Source of the DNA: Cystobacter fuscus
GTDB taxonomy: Bacteria > Myxococcota > Myxococcia > Myxococcales > Myxococcaceae
Direction: 5' to 3'
DNA length: 64,000 nt
NCBI RefSeq assembly: GCF_002305875.1
Contig: NZ_CP022098.1
Location: 2,356,001 to 2,420,000 of the forward strand
The position numbers and the translations under genes are program-made. Below the pieces are notes generated by a model. It was given only the letters and a program-made list of their open reading frames with translations. It was not told where the DNA came from and made no database searches. Positions 9,688 through 19,595 of this stretch are shown here, one piece after another (position 1 is the first letter of the stretch; every line of letters starts with the position of its first letter).

Positions 9688-10370
9688 GGGCGGGCGCGCT
9701 CGGGCTCGCGGTTGTCCTGCTGTCTGGCCCGGGCGGGACCGGGGCGCTCGCGGCTCCCCCCGCGAGGGCCGCGGCCTTGACCTGGGAGCGCGTGTTCGGA
9801 GCACCCGCCACGAAGCCAGACGTGTACCTGCGGGCGAAGGTCCACGAGGGCTCGGGGCCCGCGCGGTCGTTCGAGTTGTGGCGTGAGGGCGAGCGGCGGC
9901 TCAAGCGCGTGGAGGAGGATGGCCTGGAACTCCGGGTCGAGGACGAGGGCCGTCCGGGCGCGCCCGCGTATGTCTTCACGGTGGTGGATCGTCGTGCCGG
10001 GACGCTGCGCCGATTGCCGGCGGAGCGGGCCGGGCGTCTGGGTCCGGCGTTCACCTGGTGGACGCAGGCGCACCTGTTGAGCCTGCCGGGTCCCCGCTAC
10101 ACGCTCCAACGGGTGCCCGGCCCGGGGGCGCGGTGGGGCGGAGCCCGGTGCGAGTGGTATCTGTTCACACCGGATGGGCAGCCCGGCACGCGGGTCTGCT
10201 GGTCGCGGGAGTTCGCCGTCCCGCTGCGGATCGACGAGCAGCGGGGCGCGGACTGGTGGACGCGGCTCTCCGTGGAGTCCATTGGCCCCATTCCCCCGGA
10301 GAAGCGGGACTGGAAGCTCGACACGGCGGGGCTGCGGGAGCTGGCGCTTCCCGAACCGGACGAGGACTAG
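9684..10370 (+). CDS. secreted hypothetical protein
   Basis: A 228-aa protein whose GTG start overlaps the stop of the phosphodiesterase gene (GTGA), so the two are translationally coupled. It has a Sec signal peptide (about 1-30, ending ALAAPPARA). The mature domain is rich in Trp, Arg and Glu, with beta-strand-like alternation (SFELWREG, YVFTVVDRRAG, RCEWYLFTPDG). I recognise no family. Coupling suggests a partner or regulator of the phosphodiesterase in the periplasm. Confidence 0.75.
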   Translation: MRAGALGLAVVLLSGPGGTGALAAPPARAAALTWERVFGAPATKPDVYLRAKVHEGSGPARSFELWREGERRLKRVEEDGLELRVEDEGRPGAPAYVFTVVDRRAGTLRRLPAERAGRLGPAFTWWTQAHLLSLPGPRYTLQRVPGPGARWGGARCEWYLFTPDGQPGTRVCWSREFAVPLRIDEQRGADWWTRLSVESIGPIPPEKRDWKLDTAGLRELALPEPDED

Positions 10371-10392
10371 CGAGGCGTCTCGTTTCGCGCCC

Positions 10393-10827
10393 TCAGTAGC
10401 GCTTCTTGCCGCCGATGCCCTTCACGCTCCACACCGTCTGGTGCTTGGTGGTGTGGTGCGACAGGAGCAGGCCTTCCTGCTCCATCTGGTTGAGCAGCCG
10501 CACGAGCTTGCCGCGCTCCAGCCCCGTGGACTGGGCCAGCATGGGGGTCTCCAGGCCGGCGGGGAAGCGGCGCAGCTCCTCGATGATGAGCTTCTTGAAC
10601 TCGGCCTTCACGGCGCCATCCATCTCCTGGGCCCGGGCGGCCTGGAGGATGGCCAGCGACACCAGTCCCAGCACGAGGATGGCCAGGGCGGGGTAGATGA
10701 TGTGGCTGTTGCGCTCGAGCAGCTCGAAATAGTTCGGGTCCACCGACGAGGCGGGCCCGTCCGGGCGTGGCTCGAGGCCTGGAATCTGGATCTGCGCCAG
10801 GAGGATGAGGGCGGGGGGAAGGGACAC
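10393..10827 (-). CDS. membrane-anchored protein with a C-terminal winged-helix-like domain
   Basis: About 144 aa if started at the GTG at 10827, just before a hydrophobic stretch. An in-frame GTG at 10881 would add an unlikely 18-residue leader. A transmembrane helix (IIYPALAILVLGLVSLAIL) is followed by a cytoplasmic part resembling a winged helix (about 85-144: KLIIEELRRFP, LAQSTGLERGKLVRLLNQME, HTTKHQTVWSV). The wing-like hairpin ends in a basic GGKKRY tail. It follows hflX on the same strand. The role is unknown; a membrane-tethered transcription regulator is possible. Confidence 0.65.
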   Translation of the reverse strand: MSLPPALILLAQIQIPGLEPRPDGPASSVDPNYFELLERNSHIIYPALAILVLGLVSLAILQAARAQEMDGAVKAEFKKLIIEELRRFPAGLETPMLAQSTGLERGKLVRLLNQMEQEGLLLSHHTTKHQTVWSVKGIGGKKRY

Positions 10828-10885
10828 GGCCCCGGGACTGTAGAGGCACCCGGGGCCGCCCGCAACCTCACTGCCCACCACCGGG

Positions 10886-12538
10886 CTACATCACGCCCAG
10901 GCTCTGCGAGGCGCCCTCGGCGAAGAGGGTGGTGTCCGCCTTGGCCAGGAGCGAGGCCAGGCCCTCGCGGCGCGCGGCGCTGATGGCCACGCCTCCGCGC
11001 GAGCGCAGCAGGGCCTCCACGTCGTCGGGCGCCAGCAGCTCCGCCTTGTTCCACACCATGAGGCGGGGCTTCTGCATCAGGTCGAGCGACTCGAGGATGT
11101 TCTCCACCGCCTCCACCTGCTCGTCACGCGAGGGATCGTTGGCGTCCACCACGTGCAGCAGCAGATCCGCGTCGTACAACTCCTCCAGCGTGGCGCGGAA
11201 GGCGGCGACGAGATCCTTGGGCAGGTCGCGGATGAAACCCACCGTGTCGGTGATGATGACCTCGCGCTCCTGGGGGAAGCGCAGCCGGCGGCTGGTGGGG
11301 TCCAACGTGGCGAACAGCTTGTTCTCCGCGAGCACTTCCGAGCCGGTGATGGCGTTGAGCAGCGTGGACTTGCCCGCGTTGGTGTAGCCCACGATGGAGA
11401 TGATGGGCAGGTCGCGCCGGTTGCGCTGGGCCCGCCGCACCTCGCGCTCGCGCGAGAGCGTGTCGATGCGCTTCTCCAGGTGGTTGATGCGATCGCGCGC
11501 GCGGCGGCGATCGATCTCGAGCTTCGTTTCACCCGGGCCGCGTCCCCCGATGCCACCGGCGAGCCGGCTGAGCGAGGTGTCGCTCTGCACGAGCCGGGGC
11601 AGGCGGTACTTGAGCTGGGCGAGCTCCACCTGGAGCTTGCCCTCGGCGCTCTGCGCCCGCTGGGCGAAGATGTCGAGGATGAGCTGGCTGCGGTCGATGA
11701 CCTTGAGGCTGGTGGCCTCGCTGATGTGGCGCCCCTGCGAGGGGGTGAGGTCCTTGTCGAAGATGAGCACGTCGGCCATGGCCTGCATGGAGCGCAGGTT
11801 GAGCTCCTCGAGCTTGCCGCGGCCGATGAGGTAGCGCGGGTCGGCCTCGCGGCGCATCTGCAGCACGCTGTCGAGCACCTCGACGCCGGCGGTGCGCGCC
11901 AGCTCCTTGAGCTCGGAGAGGCTGGCCTCGGCGGCGGCGCGGTTGCCATCCAGGCACACGGCCACGAGCAGGGCCTTGTCACGGCCGGACACGGCGCGCG
12001 CGGCGGCCTTGCGGCTGAGCTCCTCCTCCAGCGCCTCCAGGGTGTCGAGCACGTCGGGCTGGCCGTCGTGGACATCCGGGAGGGTGGAGACGCTCCAGAA
12101 GTCCCCCGTGCCGTTCTCGGGCACCAGGTGGGCGTAGTGCAGCACGCCGGGCAGGCCGTCATGGCCCACGCCGATGGCCGCCACCATGTCCAGGCGCAGC
12201 AGCGCGAGGTCCGTCAGGTCGTCCTTCGTGAGCGGCTCGCTCTTGAGGTGGGTGTGCACCAGGCGCAGGCCACGCAGACGCACCTGACCGGCGCGGGCAC
12301 GGCCGATGTCCGGCAGTTCCAGCTTGTGGGCATTGCCCACCACCACGTGTTCGATTTCCCCCTTGCGGTTGAGGAGCACGCCCACCTGACGGTTGGTCTC
12401 CCTCGACAGCTCGGTGAGGTGACGGGCCAGCTCGGGGGAGACGATCTCATGGGGCGACACACGGCGCCGATAGGTGTTGCGCAGCCGGCTCTGCTCGCTC
12501 GCCTTGAGGCCCAGGGTGTTGCCGTAGATTTCCTTCAA
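10886..12538 (-). CDS. hflX: GTPase HflX
   Basis: Ribosome-associated GTPase of the OBG-HflX family, thought to rescue or split stalled 50S/70S particles. The 551 residues start at a TTG behind AAGGA; a further in-frame TTG at 12604 has no such site. G1 is GYTNAGKST (about 383-391), G3 [10 protein letters not shown] and G4 NKAE. The HflX-specific domain with its glycine-rich [12 protein letters not shown] segment precedes the GTPase. About 190 extra N-terminal residues ([10 protein letters not shown] to RAVSG) make it longer than E. coli HflX. Similar long forms exist in other bacteria. Confidence 0.95.
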   Translation of the reverse strand: MKEIYGNTLGLKASEQSRLRNTYRRRVSPHEIVSPELARHLTELSRETNRQVGVLLNRKGEIEHVVVGNAHKLELPDIGRARAGQVRLRGLRLVHTHLKSEPLTKDDLTDLALLRLDMVAAIGVGHDGLPGVLHYAHLVPENGTGDFWSVSTLPDVHDGQPDVLDTLEALEEELSRKAAARAVSGRDKALLVAVCLDGNRAAAEASLSELKELARTAGVEVLDSVLQMRREADPRYLIGRGKLEELNLRSMQAMADVLIFDKDLTPSQGRHISEATSLKVIDRSQLILDIFAQRAQSAEGKLQVELAQLKYRLPRLVQSDTSLSRLAGGIGGRGPGETKLEIDRRRARDRINHLEKRIDTLSREREVRRAQRNRRDLPIISIVGYTNAGKSTLLNAITGSEVLAENKLFATLDPTSRRLRFPQEREVIITDTVGFIRDLPKDLVAAFRATLEELYDADLLLHVVDANDPSRDEQVEAVENILESLDLMQKPRLMVWNKAELLAPDDVEALLRSRGGVAISAARREGLASLLAKADTTLFAEGASQSLGVM

Positions 12539-12706
12539 AAGTGTCCTTCTCCCGCGCGGTGGGAAGGGCGCCCGCGCCTCGCCGTCGGAACTGAGGTGAA
12601 CCAAGCATAAGGGTCTGACCGGCGGGTTTCATCCCCCGGGGTGCCCAAATCGCCGACCTGTGACAACACGCCTCCCTGACACGAACTTCCGTCGTACCCT
12701 GCGTGA

Positions 12707-13834
12707 GTGAACCTTTCCGGACGAGACGCGGTGCGCGCCGCGCGGCGCGTGGTGGTGAAGATCGGCACCAATGCCCTCACCCATGCGACGGGGCGCTTCA
12801 ATCGGGCCCACTTCGACGCGCTGAGCGAGGATCTGCTCTGGGCGGCCCAGGGTCGGGAGCTGGTGGTGGTGTCCAGCGGCGCCATCGCCCTGGGCGTGGA
12901 GCGGCTGGGGCTGCCCGCGCGCCCCAAGGATATTCCCGGCAAGCAGGCCTGCGCGGCGGTGGGGCAGAGCCGCCTCATGCGGGCCTACGAGGAGGCGTTC
13001 GATCGGGCCCAGCGCCGCGTGGCGCAGATCCTCCTCACCCATGGGGACGTGCAGGACCGGCGGCGCTACCTCAACGTGAAGCACGCGCTGGAGCGCCTCC
13101 TGGAGGCCCAGGTGGTGCCCATCATCAACGAGAACGACACCGTGTCCGTGGACGAGCTCAAGTTCGGCGACAACGACACGCTGGCGGGGCTCGTCGCGGG
13201 TGGTGTGGAGGCCGACGCCCTCATCATCCTGTCCGACGTGGAGGGGCTCTTCACCGCGGACCCGCGCAAGAACCCCGACGCCCGGATGCTTCCCCAGGTG
13301 GACGCCGTCACGCCCGAGCTGCTCGCGCTCGCGGGGGGCTCGGGCAGCCAGGTGGGCACCGGCGGCATGACCACCAAGGTTCGCGCCGCCGCGCGCGCCG
13401 CCGAGTCGGGCGTGCGCTGCGTCATCACCTCGGGGGCCGTGCCGGGCCGCCTGCGCGCGGTGTTGTCGGGCGAGCCCGTGGGCACCCTCTTCGAGAGCTC
13501 CGGCAGTCGGCGCAGCGCGCGCACCGCGTGGATCGCCCATGCCCTCAAGCCCAAGGGCCGGCTGCTCGTGGACGCCGGGGCGCGCGAGGCCGTCACCGTG
13601 GGCAAGCGCAGCCTGCTGCCCTCGGGCATCCGCTCGGTGGAGGGGGACTTCGGCCGGGGAGATCCGGTGGATCTCGTGGACGCCCAGGGGCAGGTGTTCG
13701 CCCGGGGCCTGAGCGCCTACGACGATGGGGAGCTGCGGCGCATCGCGGGGCTCAAGAGCTCCGACATCGAGTCCGTGCTTGGCTACCGCTACCTCGACGA
13801 GGCCGTGCACCGCGACGACCTGGCCGTCCTCTGA
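12707..13834 (+). CDS. proB: glutamate 5-kinase
   Basis: Catalyses the first step of proline synthesis, ATP-dependent phosphorylation of glutamate. It has 375 residues, as expected for the kinase plus PUA form. The amino-acid-kinase fold shows VVVKIGTNALT at the N-terminus, VSSGAIALG, NENDTVS and GTGGMTTKV. The C-terminal PUA domain spans about 280-365 (GRLLVDAGAREA, SLLPSGI). It starts at a GTG. No proA lies adjacent. It is divergent from hflX and convergent with the next gene, with a hairpin between them. Confidence 0.97.
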   Translation: MNLSGRDAVRAARRVVVKIGTNALTHATGRFNRAHFDALSEDLLWAAQGRELVVVSSGAIALGVERLGLPARPKDIPGKQACAAVGQSRLMRAYEEAFDRAQRRVAQILLTHGDVQDRRRYLNVKHALERLLEAQVVPIINENDTVSVDELKFGDNDTLAGLVAGGVEADALIILSDVEGLFTADPRKNPDARMLPQVDAVTPELLALAGGSGSQVGTGGMTTKVRAAARAAESGVRCVITSGAVPGRLRAVLSGEPVGTLFESSGSRRSARTAWIAHALKPKGRLLVDAGAREAVTVGKRSLLPSGIRSVEGDFGRGDPVDLVDAQGQVFARGLSAYDDGELRRIAGLKSSDIESVLGYRYLDEAVHRDDLAVL

Positions 13835-13839
13835 GGCGC

Positions 13840-13869
13840 CGCCCGCCGCCGGCGCACGCCCGGCGGGCG
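13840..13869. terminator. GC-rich hairpin between convergent genes
   Basis: A perfect 9-bp inverted repeat (CGCCCGCCG / CGGCGGGCG) with a 12-base loop sits between the end of proB and the end of the convergent gene at 13871. There is no T-run, so it is a probable bidirectional terminator or transcription stop assist. Confidence 0.5.
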
Positions 13870-13870
13870 A

Positions 13871-14347
13871 TCAGATGGTGCGGCCGGAGTCGGATGCCTC
13901 GGCGTCCCGCGTCAGGTCCATCAGCGCCCGGAACTCGGGCGAGTCCACCTTCATGAGGAGCAGCGACACTTCCAGGTCGCCCGGCCAGCGGCCGAGCTGC
14001 ACCCGGCGCTCCTGGCCGTGCAGCAGCGACAGCTCCGAGTGGCCCTTGAGTTCCGGCAGAGCCAGGTCCAGCTCCAGGTGGAACGCCTTGCCCTCGGCGG
14101 TGGGGGTGAGCACCAGGCGGTAGTCGGGCTGCTGCGCACCGGGCTTGCGCCGCTCGGCGCGCACCGTGCGGCCCGTCTCCCCCAGCAGCTTGGGCTGGGC
14201 CACGAGCCGCCCCTCGCGCCGGACCTCCAGCGCGAAGTACAGCGGCTCGGCTTCTGCTTCGCGGGGCAGGGCCGTGAGCGCGACACTCGCCCACCCCACC
14301 AGCACCAGTGCGAGCCAGGCCTTCTTGATGAGGGTGGAGCGCGTCAT
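13871..14347 (-). CDS. secreted hypothetical protein
   Basis: A 158-aa protein starting at an ATG 6 bases after AAGGA. It has a clear Sec signal peptide (basic MTRSTLIKKAW, hydrophobic core to about 27, cleavage near AEAEP). The mature part is about 120 residues, beta-rich by pattern (LYFALEVRREGRLVAQPKLLGE, DYRLVLTPTAEG, FHLELDLALP). This fits a small periplasmic domain that binds or shields something, but no family is recognised. It is monocistronic and convergent with proB. Confidence 0.75.
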   Translation of the reverse strand: MTRSTLIKKAWLALVLVGWASVALTALPREAEAEPLYFALEVRREGRLVAQPKLLGETGRTVRAERRKPGAQQPDYRLVLTPTAEGKAFHLELDLALPELKGHSELSLLHGQERRVQLGRWPGDLEVSLLLMKVDSPEFRALMDLTRDAEASDSGRTI

Positions 14348-14684
14348 GTTGAATCCTTTATGGAGCCGCACGCCTTGTCTGGACGCTTGGACCTCCGCCA
14401 GACGAGCACGCCCCGGCCGGCTGCGTGCGCGGTCGATTCTAAGGAATATCCTGGCGGCTCGCCATTCGCGACGTCTTCCCCCTGGCTCGCTCCCCTGCTG
14501 CCCGGGTCGGTGTCGCCCATTCATGGACGCACCTGTTTTTCCGTTCAGTAAAAAGCTGTCCAGGGGCCCTGGCGCCGAGTAGATCGATGGAAGGCGGGGC
14601 AGCGGCGGCGGGCATCCGTCCGTCTCCGGGTGTCCTCGCCTTGACCCGGCGCGAGCCTTTTGCGCATTGTCGAAAACCTTCCGA

Positions 14685-15713
14685 ATGGACCGGACCGAAC
14701 GTCTCCTTGATCTCGTGGCCCTGTTCCTGGACGCTCGGGAACCGATCTCCTGGGCGGAGCTGCGCGACCACTTCCCCCAGGACTACCGAGGCACCTCCGA
14801 CGACGCCGCCGAGCGCAAGTTCGAGCGCGACAAGGCGGAGTTGCTGGAGCTTGGCTTCCCGCTCACCTACATCCAGGGCGACGACGAGCGGAAGGATGGC
14901 TACATCGTCGACCGCGACGCCTACTACCTGCCCGAGGTGGACCTCACCAAGGAGGAGCTGGCGGTGCTCTACGCCGCGGGCAGCGCCGCGCTCACCTCCG
15001 GGGCCTTTCCCGGCCGGGACGACCTGTCGCATGCCCTGCGCAAGATTGGCTTCTTCGCCGGCGACGCGCTGCCCACGCCCCGGGTGCGCATGGAACTGGG
15101 CGTGGAGCAGGACGGGCCCCGGCTGGCCGCGTACCTGGAGCAGCTCTGGAGCGCGTGCGCCGCGCGCAAATGGGTGCAGATGACCTATGGCTCACCCAAG
15201 CGGCTCGACCTGTCCGAGCGCCGGGTGGAGCCGTACGGGCTCGCGCTGCGCCGGGGCATCTGGACGCTGGTGGGCTACTGCCACCTGCGCCAGGGCATCC
15301 GCACCTTCCACGTGCACCGCATCCGCACCCTCAAGGTGAACTCCTCCCGGCCGCGCACCCCGGACTTCGAGGTGCCCGCGAACTTCTCCGCGGATGACTA
15401 CGTGGCCAGCTACCCCTGGCAGCACCGCTTCCATGAGCGCGTGGAGGCTCGCCTGCGCCTCACCGGCGAGCTGGCCCCACGCGCCGCCTCGCTCTTTCCC
15501 GGCGCGCACGTCACCCCGGCCCCGGAGGGCCAGGGCATGCTCGTGACGCTGCCGGTGACGTTCCTGGATGGCCTCTTGCGCTTCTGTCTCCAGCTCGGCC
15601 CGGACTGCCACGTGGAGGCCCCGGACAAGGCGCGCGAGGACGTGGCGGCCATGGCCCGGCGCATCCTGGAAAAGCACGGCGAGAAGCCCGCCTCGTCCGA
15701 GGTGCCGACATGA
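14685..15713 (+). CDS. WYL-domain transcriptional regulator (first of a pair)
   Basis: A 342-aa cytosolic regulator with an N-terminal winged helix-turn-helix (about 1-75: RTERLLDLVALFLDAREPISWAELRDHF) and a WYL-type ligand-sensing domain (about 165-235), where the signature reads GIWTLVGYCHLRQGIRTFHVHRI. A WCX-like extension follows. Its stop overlaps the ATG of the next gene (ATGA). Tandem WYL regulators of this layout resemble PafB/PafC, DNA-damage-responsive activators, but no proteasome or pup genes lie nearby, so the regulon is unknown. Confidence 0.88.
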   Translation: MDRTERLLDLVALFLDAREPISWAELRDHFPQDYRGTSDDAAERKFERDKAELLELGFPLTYIQGDDERKDGYIVDRDAYYLPEVDLTKEELAVLYAAGSAALTSGAFPGRDDLSHALRKIGFFAGDALPTPRVRMELGVEQDGPRLAAYLEQLWSACAARKWVQMTYGSPKRLDLSERRVEPYGLALRRGIWTLVGYCHLRQGIRTFHVHRIRTLKVNSSRPRTPDFEVPANFSADDYVASYPWQHRFHERVEARLRLTGELAPRAASLFPGAHVTPAPEGQGMLVTLPVTFLDGLLRFCLQLGPDCHVEAPDKAREDVAAMARRILEKHGEKPASSEVPT

Positions 15714-16633
15714 GCGTCCACGAGCGTCTGCGCCGCCTGCTGTTCCTCGTGCCCTATGTGTCCTCGCGCCAGGGCATCACCGTGGAGGAACTGGCGCGCG
15801 CCCTCAACGTCAGCCGGGAGCACCTGCTCGAGGATCTGGATCTGCTCACCTGCGTGGGCCGGCCCCCCTTCAACCCGGACGACTACATCGACATCTACGT
15901 CGAGAACGACCGCGTCTACGTGGACCTGGATCAGCGCCTGTCCGCGCCTCCGCGCCTGACGGTGGGCGAGGCCTCGGCCCTGGCCGCCGCGGCGGAGCTG
16001 CTGCGTCCGGCGGCCGGCGACACGCTGCGCGGCGCGGTGGAGAAGCTCGAGCGCGTGCTGCCTCCGGGCGCGGGGGCGCGTTTTCGCGAGATGTACCGGA
16101 AGATCGACGCCGCGCTGGAGGCCCCCGAGGCCCTGGGCCCACTCACCCAGGCCATCCACGGCCGCTGCGAGGTGACGTTCGACTACGCGGCCCCCGGACG
16201 GGGCGCTCCCGAGCCCCGGCGCGTCCGGCCGCTCGAGCTGCTCAGCCACCGCGGCCAGTGGTACCTGCAGGCCTTCTGCCTCACCCGCGAGGACGAGCGG
16301 CTCTTCCGGGTGGACCGCATGGGGGCGCTCTCGCTCACCACCACCCTGTTCCAGCCGCGCGAGGGCGCCCGAGCGGAGGTGCCCAACCCCGCCCGCCGCG
16401 ACGCGGACGTCCGGGTGCTCTTCACTCCCCTGGTGGCCCCCTATGTCCGGGAGCGCTTCGGCGAGGACGCCCGCCTGCTGGCGGACGGGAGCGTCGAGGT
16501 GCGGGTCGCTGGAGACAACGAGCGCTGGTTGACGCAGTGGGTGCTATCGTTCGGCGGTGAGGCCGAGGTGCTTGAGCCTGCCTCGGCCCGTGCGGCCGTG
16601 GCGCGAGCGGCGAAGGCCGCGCTAGGAGTCTGA
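15710..16633 (+). CDS. WYL-domain transcriptional regulator (second of a pair)
   Basis: A 307-aa PafC-like protein: N-terminal HTH (about 1-50: VSSRQGITVEELARALNVSREHLLEDLDLLT), then a WYL domain with the canonical signature HRGQWYLQAFCLTREDERLF at about 182-201, and a C-terminal WCX region. It starts by ATGA overlap with the first WYL gene, so the two are probably made in equal amounts and may act as a heterodimer. The FHA gene begins 7 bp downstream and may belong to the same operon. Confidence 0.9.
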   Translation: MSVHERLRRLLFLVPYVSSRQGITVEELARALNVSREHLLEDLDLLTCVGRPPFNPDDYIDIYVENDRVYVDLDQRLSAPPRLTVGEASALAAAAELLRPAAGDTLRGAVEKLERVLPPGAGARFREMYRKIDAALEAPEALGPLTQAIHGRCEVTFDYAAPGRGAPEPRRVRPLELLSHRGQWYLQAFCLTREDERLFRVDRMGALSLTTTLFQPREGARAEVPNPARRDADVRVLFTPLVAPYVRERFGEDARLLADGSVEVRVAGDNERWLTQWVLSFGGEAEVLEPASARAAVARAAKAALGV

Positions 16634-16640
16634 GGGTTTC

Positions 16641-18269
16641 ATGAGCTTCCAGCTGACGATCGCCGAGGGCAAGGAGGCGGGCAAGGAGTTCGTCTTCGAG
16701 CAGGACTCCGTTCTCATCGGTCGTGTCGCCGAGTGTGATGTCGTCCTGTACGACGCGGGCATCTCCCGCCGCCACTGCCGCATCTTCGCCGAGGAGGGCC
16801 AGTACTACGTCGAGGACATGGGCAGCTCCAACGGCACCCGGGTCAACGGCACACTGGTCCCCGTGAAGGAGAAGCAGGTCCTGGACGAAGGGGCCCAGCT
16901 GTCGCTCGGGCCGGTGGTGTTCGTCTTCAAGCCGGTGGCCGAGGAGTCCACCTCGCCCGGATCCGCTGCCACGGATGCCACGGTGGATGAGAACAGCACG
17001 CGCATCGTGTCCGTGGAGGCCGTGTCGCGCCAGCGCAACCGGGGCGAGGCCCTGGCACCCGAGGGCGCGGACGCGGAGACCCTCGACGCCGCGCGGCGCA
17101 GCTCCACCCGCACCCTGCCGCGCGCGCGCACCGGGGTGCAGCCCTCGCTGCCCGCGGGCGCTCCTGCCCGTCCCGCCCGGGGCGGTGCCGCCTCCGCCGC
17201 GGCCCTGGCGCGTGCTCCGGACTCGGCTCCCGCGGCGCCCCCCTCCCGGCGTCCTGCCTCCAGCTCCAGCGCGGTGGCGCGCTCCAACGGTGCCGCCGGT
17301 GCGCCCGCCGGCTCCTCCCTGTCCGCCGCGGATCGCGCCCGCATCAAGCGCGAGTCCCCGGGCCTGGTGGCCAACCTCAAGCTCTTCTGGCTCGATGCGA
17401 GCCTCAACGTGCGCCGCGGCCTCATGGCCCTGGGCGGCGTACTGGCGCTGGGCCTCGTGGCGCTCATCTTCTGGCTGGTGCTCGACACCGGCCCCGCCGT
17501 GCAGCGTGGCGAGGAGCCGGTGGGGCTGGCCAACAAGCAGATCATCACCGACTCCTTCGGCCTGGGCGATGGCGTGGACTGGGAGCACCCGGACCAGAAG
17601 GTCTTCGAGTGGGAGTACACCTCGGCCACCCGCACGCTCGCCATCCTGCACTATCAGGCGCAGGGCATCTCCGAGGGAGAGCTCATCGTGACGGTCAACG
17701 GCGTGGACCTGGGCAAGGTGCCTCCGGACACCCTGGCCAGCCAGGACCGGGTGCTGGAGATCATGATCCCCTGGCAGTTGCTCAAGAAGGGGGAGCTCAA
17801 CCGCATCACCTTCGACAACACCAAGAATCCGCCCGGGGAGGACCCCTGGCGCGTCTGGAACATCTGGCTGGAGCGGGTGCCGCTGCCGGAGATCTCCCCC
17901 GAGCAGCTCCTCGAGGAGGCGCGCAAGGCGTACACGCGCGGGCGCAAGAACATGGACAACGTCATGGTGGGCGCGCGCAACGGCTACGAGGGCTGGAAGT
18001 CGTTCCGCGAGGCGTGGCTGCTGCTGGAAGCCCACCCCGAGCCCCGTCCGGACCTCTACTACGAGGCGCGCGAGCGCATGAAGGATGCCCAGAAGGAGCT
18101 GGACAAGGTGTGCGCCAAGCTCATGCTGGAGGTGGAACGCTACGTCAACCAGAACAAGTGGCAGGAGGCCAACGCCACCCTGGACCACACGCGCGAGTAC
18201 TTCCCGGACGAGACGGATCAGCTCTGCGCTCAAAAGGCGGAGATGAAGCGCGGGGAAATCAGTCAATGA
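16641..18269 (+). CDS. FHA-domain membrane protein
   Basis: A 542-aa protein. The N-terminal FHA domain (about 5-95) has the phosphothreonine-binding residues G27-R28, S42 to H45 (SRRH) and N64-G65. A Pro/Ala/Arg-rich linker (about 110-240) leads to one transmembrane helix (about 258-282) and a 250-residue C-terminal part. That part carries a beta-domain (LIVTVNGVDLGKVPPDT) and a helical, TPR-like tail (EARKAYTRGRKNMDNV). It should read phosphorylation by a Ser/Thr kinase at the cytoplasmic face; kinases occur elsewhere in the window but none is adjacent. Confidence 0.85.
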   Translation: MSFQLTIAEGKEAGKEFVFEQDSVLIGRVAECDVVLYDAGISRRHCRIFAEEGQYYVEDMGSSNGTRVNGTLVPVKEKQVLDEGAQLSLGPVVFVFKPVAEESTSPGSAATDATVDENSTRIVSVEAVSRQRNRGEALAPEGADAETLDAARRSSTRTLPRARTGVQPSLPAGAPARPARGGAASAAALARAPDSAPAAPPSRRPASSSSAVARSNGAAGAPAGSSLSAADRARIKRESPGLVANLKLFWLDASLNVRRGLMALGGVLALGLVALIFWLVLDTGPAVQRGEEPVGLANKQIITDSFGLGDGVDWEHPDQKVFEWEYTSATRTLAILHYQAQGISEGELIVTVNGVDLGKVPPDTLASQDRVLEIMIPWQLLKKGELNRITFDNTKNPPGEDPWRVWNIWLERVPLPEISPEQLLEEARKAYTRGRKNMDNVMVGARNGYEGWKSFREAWLLLEAHPEPRPDLYYEARERMKDAQKELDKVCAKLMLEVERYVNQNKWQEANATLDHTREYFPDETDQLCAQKAEMKRGEISQ

Positions 18270-18317
18270 CCCGGTAAGGTTGCCAGATCGCCCTGGCGTT
18301 CCCACCCTTGTCCCACC

Positions 18318-19595
18318 ATGCGTGAGCAGGAAGGGGGCAGTGGGGCGGAGGTCAGGGGAGGGGCGCTGGAGGGGCCCGGGCGGATCATCGCTCGTCCACC
18401 CGCCAACACCCCGCGCTGGAACGCGGAGGTTTCCACGGCCTTGCTCGCCCGCTACTACCTGCCCCCCTCGCACTCTCCGTTGAGGGGGAATGACTGCCAG
18501 TTGCTGCGCGACGGCGTGGAGGTCTACCCCTCCATGCTGGAGGCCATCCGCAACGCGCGCCGGTATGTCCACCTCGAGACATACATGTTCTTGTCCGACG
18601 CGGTGGGCGAGCTGTTCGGCGAGGCCCTGGCGGAAGCGGCCGAGCGCGGCGTGCACGTGAAGGTGCTGTACGACGCGCTGGGCTCCTGGTCGAGCCGCGG
18701 CGACTTCTTCGAGTCCCTGCGTGCCCGGGGCGTGGATATCCGTCCCTTCAAGCCCTTCAGCAGCCTGGGCCGGGGCCTGCGCCACCTGCTGCGGAGGGAT
18801 CATCGGAAGATCCTCTCGGTGGATGGCGAGGTGGCCTTCATCGGCGGGGTGAACATCGCCGTGCACTGGGCCCCCAAGGGGCAGGGGGGCGACTGCTGGC
18901 GCGACGACGTGCTCCGGGTGGAGGGGCCGGCGGTGTACGAGCTGGAGCGCCGCTTCGTGGCCACCTGGCGCATGGCCTTCCAGGACAAGTTCCGCTCCTG
19001 GCGCGAGGGCCGCCGCCGGCGCAAGCAGGTGCGCGCGCGGCTCCAGTCCCAGGGAAGGGGCGGCGTGGGCCTGGCGGTGCTCTCCAACCGCCGGAGCATC
19101 CACCGCGCCTACCTGCATGCCATCTCCCGCGCCCGCCGCAGCGTGCTGGTGGCGGCCGCCTACTTCGTGCCGGACCGCAAGCTCGTGGCCGCGTTGCGCG
19201 ACGCCGCCCAGCGGGGCGTGGAGGTGTGCCTGCTGCTCAACGCCCGGGGCGACCACCCGTGGATCATGAACGCCACGCGCTCCTTCTACGAGAAGCTGCT
19301 CACCGCGGGGGTGCGCATCTTCGAGTGGGAGCGGTGCGTGCTGCACACCAAGACGGCGGTGGTGGACGGCGTGTGGGGCACCATCGGCTCGTTCAACCTC
19401 GAGCGGTTGTCGCTCGCCTTCAACCACGAGGCGAACGCCGTCTTCACCGATCCTCGGCTGGGCTTCCAGTTGGAGAACGCCATTCGCGGCGACTGCCAGG
19501 ATTGCCGCGAGGTGGACCTGACCGTGTTCCGCCAGCGGCCCCTCTGGCGCAAGGTGCTCGAGCGCGTGCTGTACGCCTTCCGCCGGCTCATCTGA
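18318..19595 (+). CDS. phospholipase D family / cardiolipin synthase-like protein
   Basis: A 425-aa member of the PLD superfamily with two HKD motifs: H162-x-K164-x4-D169 (HRKILSVD, followed by GG) and H343-x-K345-x4-D350 (HTKTAVVD, followed by GSFN). These give the two halves of a phosphatidyl-transfer active site, as in cardiolipin synthases (phosphatidylglycerol plus a second lipid to cardiolipin). The N-terminal membrane helices typical of ClsA are missing, so it resembles the ClsB type, but substrate is unproven. A small inverted repeat follows the stop. Confidence 0.88.
   Translation: MREQEGGSGAEVRGGALEGPGRIIARPPANTPRWNAEVSTALLARYYLPPSHSPLRGNDCQLLRDGVEVYPSMLEAIRNARRYVHLETYMFLSDAVGELFGEALAEAAERGVHVKVLYDALGSWSSRGDFFESLRARGVDIRPFKPFSSLGRGLRHLLRRDHRKILSVDGEVAFIGGVNIAVHWAPKGQGGDCWRDDVLRVEGPAVYELERRFVATWRMAFQDKFRSWREGRRRRKQVRARLQSQGRGGVGLAVLSNRRSIHRAYLHAISRARRSVLVAAAYFVPDRKLVAALRDAAQRGVEVCLLLNARGDHPWIMNATRSFYEKLLTAGVRIFEWERCVLHTKTAVVDGVWGTIGSFNLERLSLAFNHEANAVFTDPRLGFQLENAIRGDCQDCREVDLTVFRQRPLWRKVLERVLYAFRRLI

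Noticed and set aside
10827-10881. Longer start for the winged-helix membrane protein
   Set aside because: The added residues have no ribosome site and read as non-coding Gly/Pro sequence before the hydrophobic start.
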